DNA of 64,000 bases from an uncultured Oscillospiraceae bacterium (lineage in GTDB: Bacteria > Bacillota > Clostridia > Oscillospirales > Oscillospiraceae). Numbering within the stretch: position 1 is the first letter of the stretch; every line of letters starts with the position of its first letter. Positions 32,562 through 41,673 of this stretch are shown in pieces. The stretch is taken from contig CALWXF010000002.1 of NCBI GenBank assembly GCA_944385445.1, positions 89,337-153,336 on the forward strand, given 5' to 3'. The notes under the pieces were generated by a model. It had not been told where the DNA came from. It made no database searches and saw only the letters and a program-made list of their open reading frames with translations. A program made the translations under genes and the position numbers.

Positions 32562-33002
32562 ATGGGACAAGTGATGGCTGTGTGTATCAGCGAGAAGAAG
32601 GGGACTCAGAAGAAAAATGTGAACACCGCCACCTTTGTGGAGGACTGGGGCATCCAGGGGGATGCCCACGCTGGGAGGTGGCATCGACAGGTGTCTCTTC
32701 TGTCTCATGAGCAGGTGGAGGATTTTCGGGCCCGGGGCGCTGTGGTGGACCACGGGGCTTTTGGAGAGAACCTGGTGGTGTCTGGGTTTGACTTCAAGAC
32801 TCTGCCCATTGGGACCAAGTTCCGGTGCGGGAACGTGGTGCTGGAGCTGACCCAGGTGGGAAAGGAGTGCCACGCCCACTGTGAAATTTACAAGGTGATG
32901 GGGGACTGCATCATGCCCCGGGAGGGAGTGTTCACCCGGGTGCTCCATGGGGGAACCATCTCCGTGGGGGATGAGCTGACCGTCTGGGAGGGAGAAGCGT
33001 GA
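32562..33002 (+). CDS. MOSC-domain protein
   Basis: 146 residues; AGGAGG nine bases before ATG 32562. The MOSC core has WGIQGDAHAG and QVSLLSHEQV, and ELTQVGKECHAHCEIYK contains the expected Cys. MOSC proteins bind or transfer Moco and sulfur; small stand-alone ones such as this are common next to MoaA/MogA and are of unsettled function. Confidence 0.92.
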   Translation: MGQVMAVCISEKKGTQKKNVNTATFVEDWGIQGDAHAGRWHRQVSLLSHEQVEDFRARGAVVDHGAFGENLVVSGFDFKTLPIGTKFRCGNVVLELTQVGKECHAHCEIYKVMGDCIMPREGVFTRVLHGGTISVGDELTVWEGEA

Positions 33003-33484
33003 GAGTTGCCATTTTGACCCTCAGTGACTCCGGGTATGCCGGGACACGGGAGGATGCCAGCGGGCCCCTCATTGCCCGCATGGTGGAGCAGGAGGGACAC
33101 CAGGTGGTGTACACCCAGCTGCTCCCAGATGGGATAGATCCCCTGTATACCACCCTGTGCCAATTGTGCGATGAGAACCGGGTGGACCTCATTCTCACCA
33201 CAGGGGGCACTGGATTTTCTCCCCGGGATCTGACACCCGAGGCCACCGCCCAGGCCATTCAGCGCCCTGCCCCGGGGATAGCCGAGGGAATGCGCTATCA
33301 CTCCCTACAAATTACCCCCAAGGCCATGCTCAGCCGTGCCACGGCGGGCATCCGAGCCCAGACCCTCATTGTGAATTTACCGGGCAGTCCCAAGGCGGTG
33401 CGGGAGTGCCTGGAGTACATCCTGCCGCCCCTGGCCCACGGGCTGGAAATTTTGACGGGGCAGAGTGGAAACTGTGCCCGATAG
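32999..33484 (+). CDS. Molybdopterin adenylyltransferase, MoaB/MogA family
   Basis: 161 residues, GTG start overlapping the previous stop (GTGA). The MoCF domain has AILTLSDSGYAG, LILTTGGTGFSPRDLTPEAT and IVNLPGSPKAVREC. It activates molybdopterin with AMP before MoeA. MoaB and MogA cannot be told apart from sequence alone. Confidence 0.92.
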   Translation: MRVAILTLSDSGYAGTREDASGPLIARMVEQEGHQVVYTQLLPDGIDPLYTTLCQLCDENRVDLILTTGGTGFSPRDLTPEATAQAIQRPAPGIAEGMRYHSLQITPKAMLSRATAGIRAQTLIVNLPGSPKAVRECLEYILPPLAHGLEILTGQSGNCAR

Positions 33485-33495
33485 GAGGAGAGAAT

Positions 33496-34332
33496 ATGAA
33501 ACGGAAATCACTGGTATGTGCCTGCCTCATGAGCGCTTTGCTGCTGCCCATGTGGGGCTGTAGCTCCACTCCTGCCACCTCAGAGCAGGCAGAGGTGGTG
33601 GTGTTTGCAGCGGCCTCTCTGGAATCCGCTCTGACCCAGATTGCCCAGACCTATGAGGCCCAGCATGAAGATGTCAAGCTCACCTTTACCTTTGACTCCT
33701 CCGGGACCTTAAAGACCCAAATTGAGGAGGGGGCGGTGTGCGACCTGTTCCTCTCGGCGGCTCAGAAGCAGATGAACCAGCTGGACAGCCAGGACACCAC
33801 GGGGACCAACATCGACGGCCTGGACTTTGTCTACTCGGACACTCGCATCAACCTGCTGGAAAATCAGGTGGTGCTGGCGGTGCCTCCGGAGAACCCTGGT
33901 AAGATCAACTCCTTTACTGACCTTGCAGCTGGGGACTACCTGCTGTGTATTGGCAATGATGACGTGCCGGTGGGGGCCTACTCTCTGGAGATTTTGAACT
34001 ACCTGGGCTACTCTCTGGACCAGTTGGAGGACCAGGGCAAGGTGACCTATGCCTCCAACGTTTCCGAAGTGGCCCGCCAGGTAAAGGAGGGCGTGGTGGA
34101 TGCCGGAATGGTGTATGCCACCGACGCCAGCACCTACGGCCTCAACGTGGTGGATGCCGCCACGCCGGAGATGTGTCAGCAGGTCATCTATCCCGCCGCC
34201 GTGATGAAGAGTGGACAGGCGGACAGCTATGATGCAGCGGAGGATTTTCTCACCTACCTGTACACCAATGAGACGGCCATCTCCGTGTGGAAGGATGTGG
34301 GCTTTGCCCTGATTGCCCAAGGGGACAACTGA
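33496..34332 (+). CDS. modA: Molybdate ABC transporter, substrate-binding lipoprotein
   Basis: 278 residues; signal peptide ending in MWGC (lipobox variant). Family motifs: VVVFAAASLESAL (the SxxN-type oxyanion site) and FDSSGTLKTQIEEGA, then VYATDASTYGL. It captures molybdate or tungstate outside the membrane for ModBC. Start ATG 33496 follows AGGAGAGAAT. Confidence 0.94.
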   Translation: MKRKSLVCACLMSALLLPMWGCSSTPATSEQAEVVVFAAASLESALTQIAQTYEAQHEDVKLTFTFDSSGTLKTQIEEGAVCDLFLSAAQKQMNQLDSQDTTGTNIDGLDFVYSDTRINLLENQVVLAVPPENPGKINSFTDLAAGDYLLCIGNDDVPVGAYSLEILNYLGYSLDQLEDQGKVTYASNVSEVARQVKEGVVDAGMVYATDASTYGLNVVDAATPEMCQQVIYPAAVMKSGQADSYDAAEDFLTYLYTNETAISVWKDVGFALIAQGDN

Positions 34333-34988
34333 TGGACCTCTACCCACTGTTGAATTCTCTGCGCATTGCGGCCCTGTCCACTGCCATCATCTTCTTTGTG
34401 GGGCTGTGGGCGGCCCAGGCGATCTCCCGGTGTCATCCGGTGGTAAAGGGGGTTCTGGACGTGGTGCTCACCCTGCCCCTGGTGTTGCCACCTACAGTGG
34501 TGGGCTATCTGCTGCTGTGCCTGCTGGGTCCCAATGGGGCGGTGGGCAGCGTAGTGGCCCGCTTGCTGGATGTGCGCCTGACCATGGTGTGGTATGCGGG
34601 AGTGTTTTCCTCGGCGGTGGTGGCCTTTCCCCTGATGTACCGCACGGCCCGGGGGGCCTTTGAGAGCTACGACACCACCCTCACCGATGCCGCCCGCACC
34701 TTAGGGCGGGGAAATGTGTGGATTTTCTGGCACATTCAGCTGCCCTGCTGCCGCCAGGGAATTTTGGCGGGGACGGTGCTGGCCTTTGCACGGGCCCTGG
34801 GGGAGTACGGAGCCACCTCCATGATCGCAGGGTATACCCCGGGAAAGACCGCCACCATCTCCACCACGGTCTACCAATTTTGGCGTACAGGCAATGATGC
34901 CATGGCGCTGCGTTGGGTACTGGTGAATCTGGCCATTTCGGGCGTGGTGTTGCTGGCCATCAATCTGTTGGAGCACAAGGAGAGGTGA
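34332..34988 (+). CDS. modB: Molybdate ABC transporter, permease
   Basis: 218 residues with about five to six membrane helices. The permease EAA loop reads DAARTLGRGNVWIFWHIQLP, and PLVLPPTVVGYLLL is typical of ModB. ATG 34332 overlaps the modA stop by a base. Confidence 0.94.
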   Translation: MDLYPLLNSLRIAALSTAIIFFVGLWAAQAISRCHPVVKGVLDVVLTLPLVLPPTVVGYLLLCLLGPNGAVGSVVARLLDVRLTMVWYAGVFSSAVVAFPLMYRTARGAFESYDTTLTDAARTLGRGNVWIFWHIQLPCCRQGILAGTVLAFARALGEYGATSMIAGYTPGKTATISTTVYQFWRTGNDAMALRWVLVNLAISGVVLLAINLLEHKER

Positions 34989-34993
34989 CGGAT

Positions 34994-36001
34994 ATGTCCC
35001 TGACGGTAGACATTGAAAAACAGCTGGGGAAATTCCGCCTCCAAGTCTTCTTTACCGCCCCGCTGGGGGAGGTGACCGGACTGTTGGGTGCCTCTGGCAG
35101 CGGCAAGACGGTGACACTGCGGTGTGTTGCCGGGCTGCTTACCCCGGACAAAGGGCACATCGAGCTGGACGGCCGGGTGCTGTTTGACCACGAAAGGGGA
35201 GTGAACCTGCCACCCCAGCAGCGGAAAGTGGGATATCTCTTTCAGCAGTACGCCCTATTTCCTCACTATACTGTGGAGCAGAACATCGCCGTGGCTGCCC
35301 AGGACCGAGGGGCGGTGGAGGAACTGCTGCACCGCTTTCAGTTGCAGGAGCACCGACACAAGCGTCCCCGTCAGCTCTCAGGGGGACAGCAGCAGCGGGT
35401 GGCCTTGGCCCGGATTCTGGCCGCCCAGCCCCAGGTGCTGCTGTTGGATGAACCATTTTCGGCGCTGGACACCCACCTGAGGGAGGAGATTCAGGGGGAA
35501 CTGTCCCGGTTTCTGGAGCAGTTCTCCGGCCCCTGTCTTATGGTCACCCACAGCCGGGAGGAGGTGCGGCGGATGTGCCACCAGGTGTGTGTGGTCCACC
35601 ACGGAGTATCTCAGCCCATGCAGACCGCGGAGGAGTTTTTCCATTATCCCCGCACCCTGTCTGCCTGCCGCCTTATGGGTTGTCCCAATATTTCGCCCGT
35701 GGAGCATCGTGGGGATGGGGGGGCATATGCTACAGCCTGGGGGCTCCCGGTGCAGGTGCCCCAAAACGCTGCCTATGTGGCTATCCAGCCCCACCATATC
35801 CGTCTGGCGGATGGACCTGGCTCACATCGACTGTTTTGCCGTTGCACCCAGGTGGATCAGGGGCCATTCTCGGTGTGTGTGTCCTTGGCTTGTGCAGATG
35901 GAGCATTACAGATGGAGGTATCCAACTCGGAGTGGCAGAATGCCCAGGAAGTATGGGTGGAGTTGTTGCCGCAGTGTCTCATACCATTATTAGAAGAATG
36001 A
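34994..36001 (+). CDS. modC: Molybdate ABC transporter, ATPase
   Basis: 335 residues. Walker A GASGSGKT, Q-loop QYALFPHYTV, signature LSGGQQQRVALARIL, Walker B LLLDEPFSALD, then a C-terminal regulatory/TOBE-like segment (AIQPHHIRL...). ATG 34994 follows GAGGTGACGG. It is the last gene of the molybdenum operon. Confidence 0.94.
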   Translation: MSLTVDIEKQLGKFRLQVFFTAPLGEVTGLLGASGSGKTVTLRCVAGLLTPDKGHIELDGRVLFDHERGVNLPPQQRKVGYLFQQYALFPHYTVEQNIAVAAQDRGAVEELLHRFQLQEHRHKRPRQLSGGQQQRVALARILAAQPQVLLLDEPFSALDTHLREEIQGELSRFLEQFSGPCLMVTHSREEVRRMCHQVCVVHHGVSQPMQTAEEFFHYPRTLSACRLMGCPNISPVEHRGDGGAYATAWGLPVQVPQNAAYVAIQPHHIRLADGPGSHRLFCRCTQVDQGPFSVCVSLACADGALQMEVSNSEWQNAQEVWVELLPQCLIPLLEE

Positions 36002-36015
36002 TATAGAAAGCTTTC

Positions 36016-36047
36016 ATCGCCTCGGCTTCTAGCGTAGCCGAGGCGAT
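36016..36047 (+). terminator. Terminator of the molybdenum operon
   Basis: ATCGCCTCGGCT pairs with AGCCGAGGCGAT, 8-base loop, then TTAG. The stem is perfect. Confidence 0.85.
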
Positions 36048-36150
36048 TTAGTATAGAGGTATGTATTGGATTCCGTAACAGTACGGAAGACTGAACAAGA
36101 TATTTGCATGAAATGGGATTATTTTCTGTCATAGATTTGGGTCAACTGTG

Positions 36151-36179
36151 TTGTAAAAAACGGGGAAATGGAGTAAAAT
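36151..36179 (+). promoter_or_regulatory. Candidate promoter of the polysaccharide operon
   Basis: TTGTAA, 17-base spacer, TAAAAT, in AT-rich sequence ~100 bases before the first gene. Imperfect inverted TGTGTA...TACACA arms (36189-36220) lie downstream in the leader. Confidence 0.6.
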
Positions 36180-36277
36180 GAAAAAAACTGTGTAAAAGTT
36201 TTTCGTAAATTGCTACACAAGCAAAATTGTTTTCTGTGAAAAAGACAGAATGTTTAGTTGAGGTGCGGGGGAGAGAC

Positions 36278-36895
36278 ATGTATAGAAACTGGATTAAGAG
36301 GGGTATTGATATTGTGCTGTCGGGCCTGGGGTTGGTTTGTTTGTCGTGGCTCTATCTTATTTTGATTATTGCTGTGAAGGTTGATGACCCTGGTCCGGCT
36401 TTTTTTACTCAAAAACGTGTAGGGAAAAACAAGGCACTCTTTGAGCTACATAAATTTCGTTCTATGAAAATGTGTACACCTCGGGATACGCCAACTCATT
36501 TGTTAGAGAATCCTGAGCAATATATTACTCGTGTAGGAAGGTTTTTGCGGAAGAGTTCGTTGGACGAGCTGCCGCAGGTATGGGACATTTTTGTTGGTAA
36601 AATGAGTATTATTGGACCTCGACCGGCGCTGTGGAATCAATATGATCTGATCGAAGAGCGAGATAAATACGGAGCAAATGATGTGTTGCCCGGCTTGACA
36701 GGCTGGGCGCAGATCAATGGACGCGATGAACTTGAGATACCAGTTAAAGCTAAATATGATGGGGAATATGTCCAAAATATGAGTTTCCAATTTGATTTTA
36801 AATGTTTTGTTGGAACTATTTTCAGTGTTTTAAAGAGCGATGGTGTTGTCGAAGGCGGAACTGGAACCATGGAAAAGCAGGAGATTAGGAAATGA
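36278..36895 (+). CDS. Initiating phosphoglycosyltransferase (PglC/bacterial sugar transferase)
   Basis: 205 residues; short, monotopic type without the five-helix N-domain. KRGIDIVLSGLGLV is the reentrant membrane helix; DDPGPAFFTQKRVGKNKALFELHKFRSM, LRKSSLDELPQVWD and IIGPRPALW are the core motifs, and GLTGWAQINGRD the C-terminal one. It moves a sugar-phosphate from a UDP-sugar to undecaprenyl phosphate to start the polymer. The PglF-like dehydratases may make its donor. ATG 36278 has GGGGGAGAG; it overlaps the next gene by 4 bases. Confidence 0.93.
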   Translation: MYRNWIKRGIDIVLSGLGLVCLSWLYLILIIAVKVDDPGPAFFTQKRVGKNKALFELHKFRSMKMCTPRDTPTHLLENPEQYITRVGRFLRKSSLDELPQVWDIFVGKMSIIGPRPALWNQYDLIEERDKYGANDVLPGLTGWAQINGRDELEIPVKAKYDGEYVQNMSFQFDFKCFVGTIFSVLKSDGVVEGGTGTMEKQEIRK

Positions 36896-37974
36896 AGTTT
36901 TTAATATTAACAAATCATTCTTATATGCTGTGGCAGTTTCGTAGGGAATTGATTGAAGCGTTATTAATGCAGGGAGGAGTGGTGATTAGCACACCTTTTG
37001 TGGGGCATGAGAAGGACTTTGCTGCTATGGGGTGCCGTTGTATAGAGACAGAAGTGGATCGACGTGGAATCAATCCGACTAAGGATCTAAAGCTGTACCA
37101 CAGGTATCGCGATATCATTCGACAGGAAAATCCTGACATGGTGATTACATATTCCATTAAGCCAAACATCTATGGAGGATATGCATGTAAAAAACTGCAC
37201 GTTCCATACTGTGTTAATGTTCAGGGATTGGGTACAGCCTTTCAGAAGGAGCCCATTGCTTCTGTGGTCACTATAATGTATCGCATGGCCTTAAAGAGAG
37301 CAAAGACGGTGTTTTTTGAGAATCAGGCCAACGCAGACGTGTTTGTTCATCGCAGGATTTTAAAAGAAACCTCCGTTACCGTTCTCAACGGAGCGGGTGT
37401 AAATTTGAACCGTTTTGTATATACAGAGTACCCCGCCGCTGATAAGACGGTTCGGTTTTTGTTTCTGGGAAGGATCATGAAGGAAAAGGGCGTGGATGAG
37501 CTCTTTGAAGCGGCGGAGAGACTTAAACAGGAGTACGGAGACCAAGTACAGTTAGACTTAGTTGGCTTTTTTGAAGACTCCTATAAAGCACGGGTTGAGC
37601 AATTGGAGCAGGAGGGCGTGGTTGTATTCCACGGATTCCAATCTGATCCTATTCCCTTCTATCAGGAGACAAACTGCGTGGTGTTGCCTAGCTACCATGA
37701 GGGGATGAGCAACGTGCTGCTGGAAGCTGCAGCTATTGGTCGGCCGTTGGTCACCAGTGATATTCCTGGGTGCCGTGAGGCAGTGGTAGATGGAGTGAGC
37801 GGATATTTGTGCCCTAAGCAGAGTACAGAAGGCTTGTATCAATGCATGAAACGTTTTATGCAGTTGGGACATGACCAGCGTAAGCAAATGGGGATGGAAG
37901 GGCGTAGACATGTGGAAGAAGTGTTTGATAAGAAAAAGGTTGTGGCAGCCACTTTGGCATGTGTGGAGCCATAA
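36892..37974 (+). CDS. Glycosyltransferase family 4
   Basis: 360 residues, two-Rossmann GT-B fold. N-domain with KFLILTNHSYMLWQFR; donor-site motif LPSYHEGMSNVLLEAAAIGRPLVTSD. It resembles PglA/Cps-type enzymes that add the second sugar, and its place after the PglC-like gene supports that. The sugar is not predictable. Confidence 0.9.
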   Translation: MKFLILTNHSYMLWQFRRELIEALLMQGGVVISTPFVGHEKDFAAMGCRCIETEVDRRGINPTKDLKLYHRYRDIIRQENPDMVITYSIKPNIYGGYACKKLHVPYCVNVQGLGTAFQKEPIASVVTIMYRMALKRAKTVFFENQANADVFVHRRILKETSVTVLNGAGVNLNRFVYTEYPAADKTVRFLFLGRIMKEKGVDELFEAAERLKQEYGDQVQLDLVGFFEDSYKARVEQLEQEGVVVFHGFQSDPIPFYQETNCVVLPSYHEGMSNVLLEAAAIGRPLVTSDIPGCREAVVDGVSGYLCPKQSTEGLYQCMKRFMQLGHDQRKQMGMEGRRHVEEVFDKKKVVAATLACVEP

Positions 37975-38007
37975 GCGATATAAAATGAGTGTGAAAGGTT
38001 TCGTGGT

Positions 38008-39111
38008 ATGAGGCTGACAAACTACTGGTGGCTGCTGATTTGGCTGGTTCTGGCCGGCGGTTTTCTTCAAATGACATTTCCCAAGCAGCCGGTCCGAGTC
38101 TTAGGTCGAACGGAATACCGATGGCACTGGATTCCGGCCATCATCTTGGCTGTTCCGTACGTGGTGTGGGCGGCCAATCGAGCTTGGTTTGGCGATACAG
38201 AAGTATATCGAAGCGGTTTTCTGAAAGTGCCTACGTCGCTAGCGGAATTTTCAGACTTTCTTGCACAGCAAACTAAGGACAAAGGCTTTACTGTGCTATC
38301 GTTTGTGCTAAAACAGCTGATTGGCAATCAGGATGTGCTGTTTTTCCTGATCATTGCGGCGTTTCAAATGTTCTGTGTGGTGTATTTCTTTCGCAAGTAT
38401 TCCACCAACTTTTTGCTCTGCTTTTTCATGTTTATTGCCTCTACAGACTACTTGTCGTGGATGTTTAATGGTATTAGGCAATTTATAGCAGTGGGATTGA
38501 CATTGCTGTGCTTTGGGCTGATTTTAAGAAAAAAGTACGTAGCTGCGATTCTTTTGGTCTGCTTGGCTGGAACCATCCATGGATCGGCATTTCTAATGCT
38601 TCCGGTAATTTTTGTGGTGCAGGGGCAAGCGTGGAACAAACGTACATTATTTGCAATCGTGGCTGTGGCTGCGGCAATCATTTTTGTGAGTCAGTTCACA
38701 TCTGTGCTGGGCGGCATCCTGGAGGATACACAGTACAGTGATATGCTGTCTGGGGACATCTGGACCGCAGATGACGGAACTAATATTTTGCGTATTTTGT
38801 TCTATTCGGTGCCTGCTTTGATGTCACTAGTAGGAAGACGGCAGATCAAGGATTCCGGCGACCCAATCATTAATCTTTGCGCCAATTATGCCATTGTGAC
38901 TGCCCTCTTTTATGCGCTTTCTGGGGTCACGTCCGGCATTTATATTGGACGAGTCCCAATCTATACCACTTTTCCGGGATATGTGGTGGCAGTATGGCTG
39001 TTGGAGCGGATGTTTACCCGGGATTCTGTGCGCATTGCTAAAATTGCTTTTGTGGGTGCATATCTAGTGTTTTTCTATTATCAAATGCACCTCACCTGGG
39101 GATTGATATAG
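38008..39111 (+). CDS. EpsG/Wzy-like polysaccharide polymerase
   Basis: 367 residues with about ten membrane helices (LLIWLVLAGGFLQ, WIPAIILAVPYVVWAA, FFLIIAAFQMFCVVYFF, FLLCFFMFIASTDYLSWMF, GIRQFIAVGLTLLCFGLIL...). NGIRQFIAVGL and AGTIHGSAFLML are hallmarks of the EpsG/Wzy family. It links repeat units outside the membrane. Confidence 0.85.
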   Translation: MRLTNYWWLLIWLVLAGGFLQMTFPKQPVRVLGRTEYRWHWIPAIILAVPYVVWAANRAWFGDTEVYRSGFLKVPTSLAEFSDFLAQQTKDKGFTVLSFVLKQLIGNQDVLFFLIIAAFQMFCVVYFFRKYSTNFLLCFFMFIASTDYLSWMFNGIRQFIAVGLTLLCFGLILRKKYVAAILLVCLAGTIHGSAFLMLPVIFVVQGQAWNKRTLFAIVAVAAAIIFVSQFTSVLGGILEDTQYSDMLSGDIWTADDGTNILRILFYSVPALMSLVGRRQIKDSGDPIINLCANYAIVTALFYALSGVTSGIYIGRVPIYTTFPGYVVAVWLLERMFTRDSVRIAKIAFVGAYLVFFYYQMHLTWGLI

Positions 39112-39127
39112 AAAAGGAGAATTCGAA

Positions 39128-40231
39128 ATGTCTGTGCGTGTTTTGCATGTAGTAACATATATGGGGCGCGGTGGACTCGAGACCATGATTATGAATTATT
39201 ACAGAAAAATCGACAGAGAGAAGGTTCAGTTTGACTTTTTGGTTCACCGTCAAGAACGTTGGGACTATGATGGCGAAATTGAGGCCCTCGGAGGGAAGAT
39301 ATACCGCTTACCTAAACTGAATCCATTGAGTATGGAGTATAGGCGCCAGTTAATAAATTTTTTTGAAAATCATAAGGAGTATAAAATTGTACACAGTCAC
39401 ATTGATTGCATGAGTGCCATACCGCTCCGTATTGCAAAAAAAACGGGGGTACCAGTTCGCATTGCCCATGCACATAGTAGTAGTCAAGATCACGATGCCA
39501 AGTATCTTTTGAAACTGATATACAAAGCGGCTATTCCAAAGTATTCGACCAAACTGATGGCTTGTGGAGAAAAAGCTGGGGAATGGATGTTTAACGGTGC
39601 AGAATTCCGGGTAATTAAAAATGCAATAGATGCCAAGCGATATAGATTCTGTTTAGAAACCAGGACAAAAATGCGCAGGTCACTGGGAATACAGGATAAT
39701 GAATTTGTGGTGGGGCATGTGGGACGGTTTATGACACCGAAAAATCATCAGTTCCTGGTCGATATATTTGATAAAATAGCCAAGATTACACCTGCAAAGC
39801 TGCTTTTGGTAGGGGACGGTGAGTTGTGCTCTAACATTAAGGAGAAGGTTAGCAAACTTGGATATAAAGATAAAGTTATATTTACTGGAGTACGTAGTGA
39901 TGTGGCGGATTTGATGCAGGCGATGGATGTTTTTGTTTTCCCATCTCTGTATGAAGGATTACCGTTGACAATTATTGAAGCGCAGGCAGCTGGTCTTCCC
40001 TGTTTTGTGTCAGATGGTGTTCCATTGGAATGTGACTTGACGGGGCTGGTGACGCAAATTGCATTGACAGATTCTTCTAAAGCTTGGGCGGATACAATTG
40101 TTGTGTCCCGCAATGCGACTCGACAGGATACATATGAAGCAATTAGGGCACATGGGTACGACATTTCTGAGAATGTTGAGAAGCTTCAGCGATTTTATTT
40201 GGATGTGGAGAAGGAGGGAGAGTGTGTATGA
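39128..40231 (+). CDS. Glycosyltransferase family 4 (EpsF-like)
   Basis: 367 residues. Typical start VLHVVTYMGRGGLETMIMNYYR and donor motif FPSLYEGLPLTIIEAQAAGLPCFVSD. It is close in layout to EpsF of Bacillus exopolysaccharide clusters. Ribosome site AAGGAGAATTCGAA. The stop overlaps the next start. Confidence 0.9.
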   Translation: MSVRVLHVVTYMGRGGLETMIMNYYRKIDREKVQFDFLVHRQERWDYDGEIEALGGKIYRLPKLNPLSMEYRRQLINFFENHKEYKIVHSHIDCMSAIPLRIAKKTGVPVRIAHAHSSSQDHDAKYLLKLIYKAAIPKYSTKLMACGEKAGEWMFNGAEFRVIKNAIDAKRYRFCLETRTKMRRSLGIQDNEFVVGHVGRFMTPKNHQFLVDIFDKIAKITPAKLLLVGDGELCSNIKEKVSKLGYKDKVIFTGVRSDVADLMQAMDVFVFPSLYEGLPLTIIEAQAAGLPCFVSDGVPLECDLTGLVTQIALTDSSKAWADTIVVSRNATRQDTYEAIRAHGYDISENVEKLQRFYLDVEKEGECV

Positions 40232-41112
40232 ATTTAATCACAGTATTCACTCCTGCTTACAATAGGGCACACACCATTGGAAGAACCTATGACTCATTGC
40301 TGGCACAGGACTGCAAGGATTTTGTTTGGCTCATCGTGGATGATGGCTCCACAGATAACACAGCTGAGTTGGTAAAAGGGTGGCAAAAGAAGAAAAACGG
40401 ATTTGAGATTCGGTATGTATACAAAGAAAATGGCGGAATGCATACGGCGCATAATGTAGCCTATGAGCACATTGACACAGAACTGAACCTCTGTATCGAC
40501 TCCGATGACAAATTGGCGCCGGGGGCCATCAGAAAGATCCTGGATAAGTGGAAAAGTGTCAAAGACATGGGTTATGCTGGGATTATTGGACTGGATGCAG
40601 ATATGGCTACTGGAAAGATAATTGGTATAGGTTTTCCAAAAGGTATGACAGAAACTACTTTGATGGAGTATTATGCCCAAGGGGGGGCTGGAGACAAAAA
40701 ACTTGTATATCGTACCGATGTGATTAATCAATACCCGCCTTATCCGGTGTTTGCGGGGGAAAAATATGTGGCATTGGCTTATAAGTATAGGTTGATTGAC
40801 CAAAAGTATAGGCTATCTGTTTTGAATGACGTACTGTGTGAGGTGGAGTACCAAGCAGATGGTTCCTCCATGAGTATGTACCGACAGTATATCAAAAATC
40901 CCAAGGGGTTTGCGTTTTGGAGAACGGTGTGTATGCAGTATCCAGAATCGAAAAAGAGAATTTTTGTGGATTGTGTACACTACGTTTCCAGTAGTATTTT
41001 GGCTGGAAACAGGCATTTCGTTCGAGAATCCCCCAAGAAACTGATGACGATATGTGCCATACCATTTGGCGTAGCACTGACATGGCATTTGAGACATAGA
41101 GTAAAAGAATAG
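40228..41112 (+). CDS. Glycosyltransferase family 2
   Basis: 294 residues. GT-A fold: TVFTPAYNRAHTIGRTYDSL, WLIVDDGSTDNT, and the DxD-type SDDK at CIDSDDKLAPG. A GTG at 40222 is possible, but ATG 40228 has AAGGAGGGAG at good spacing. Acceptor and sugar unknown. Confidence 0.9.
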   Translation: MNLITVFTPAYNRAHTIGRTYDSLLAQDCKDFVWLIVDDGSTDNTAELVKGWQKKKNGFEIRYVYKENGGMHTAHNVAYEHIDTELNLCIDSDDKLAPGAIRKILDKWKSVKDMGYAGIIGLDADMATGKIIGIGFPKGMTETTLMEYYAQGGAGDKKLVYRTDVINQYPPYPVFAGEKYVALAYKYRLIDQKYRLSVLNDVLCEVEYQADGSSMSMYRQYIKNPKGFAFWRTVCMQYPESKKRIFVDCVHYVSSSILAGNRHFVRESPKKLMTICAIPFGVALTWHLRHRVKE

Positions 41113-41123
41113 AGGAAGCTTGG

Positions 41124-41663
41124 ATGAATAAGGAGTTTGCACAGGACTACTATCGAATGACAGGTGTGAAATATCATTTTGGTATTCAATCTGTCGTTTT
41201 GTGTGCTTTTTCACACCAGATTCGATATATGTGCTGGTGGCGAAGAGGAAAGAAAAGGGTAAATCTATTTTATCGCATAGTTTTAAAAAGATATGCAATG
41301 AAATATGGATTGGAGATTTCGTTGAAAGCAGAGATTGGAAAAGGATTGTATTTGGGACACCCGTATAATATCACGGTAGGCGACGGTGTAAAAATAGGAG
41401 ATAACGTAAACCTACATAAAGGATGTACCATTGGGCGAGAAAATCGTGGCAAACGAGAAGGTGTGCCCCAAATTGGGCATCAAGTCTCAATTGGCATTAA
41501 TGCGACTGTGGTCGGTAATGTCAAAATTGGGAATGACGTGATGATTGCGCCCAACAGTTTTGTGAATTTCGATGTACCGTCTCATTCTGTGGTTGTTGGG
41601 AATCCTGGAGTGATTCATCCCAAAGGGCACGCTACCCAAAAATATGTAGGGTTTTGCGTGTGA
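41124..41663 (+). CDS. CysE-like hexapeptide acyltransferase
   Basis: 179 residues. An N-terminal helical part (similar to serine acetyltransferase) and left-handed beta-helix repeats (IGKGLYLGHPYNITVGDGVKIGDNVNLHKGCTIG...IGINATVVGNVKIGNDVMIAPN). In a capsule cluster it probably O-acetylates a sugar rather than serine. Confidence 0.85.
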   Translation: MNKEFAQDYYRMTGVKYHFGIQSVVLCAFSHQIRYMCWWRRGKKRVNLFYRIVLKRYAMKYGLEISLKAEIGKGLYLGHPYNITVGDGVKIGDNVNLHKGCTIGRENRGKREGVPQIGHQVSIGINATVVGNVKIGNDVMIAPNSFVNFDVPSHSVVVGNPGVIHPKGHATQKYVGFCV

Positions 41664-41673
41664 GAGGTGGAAA

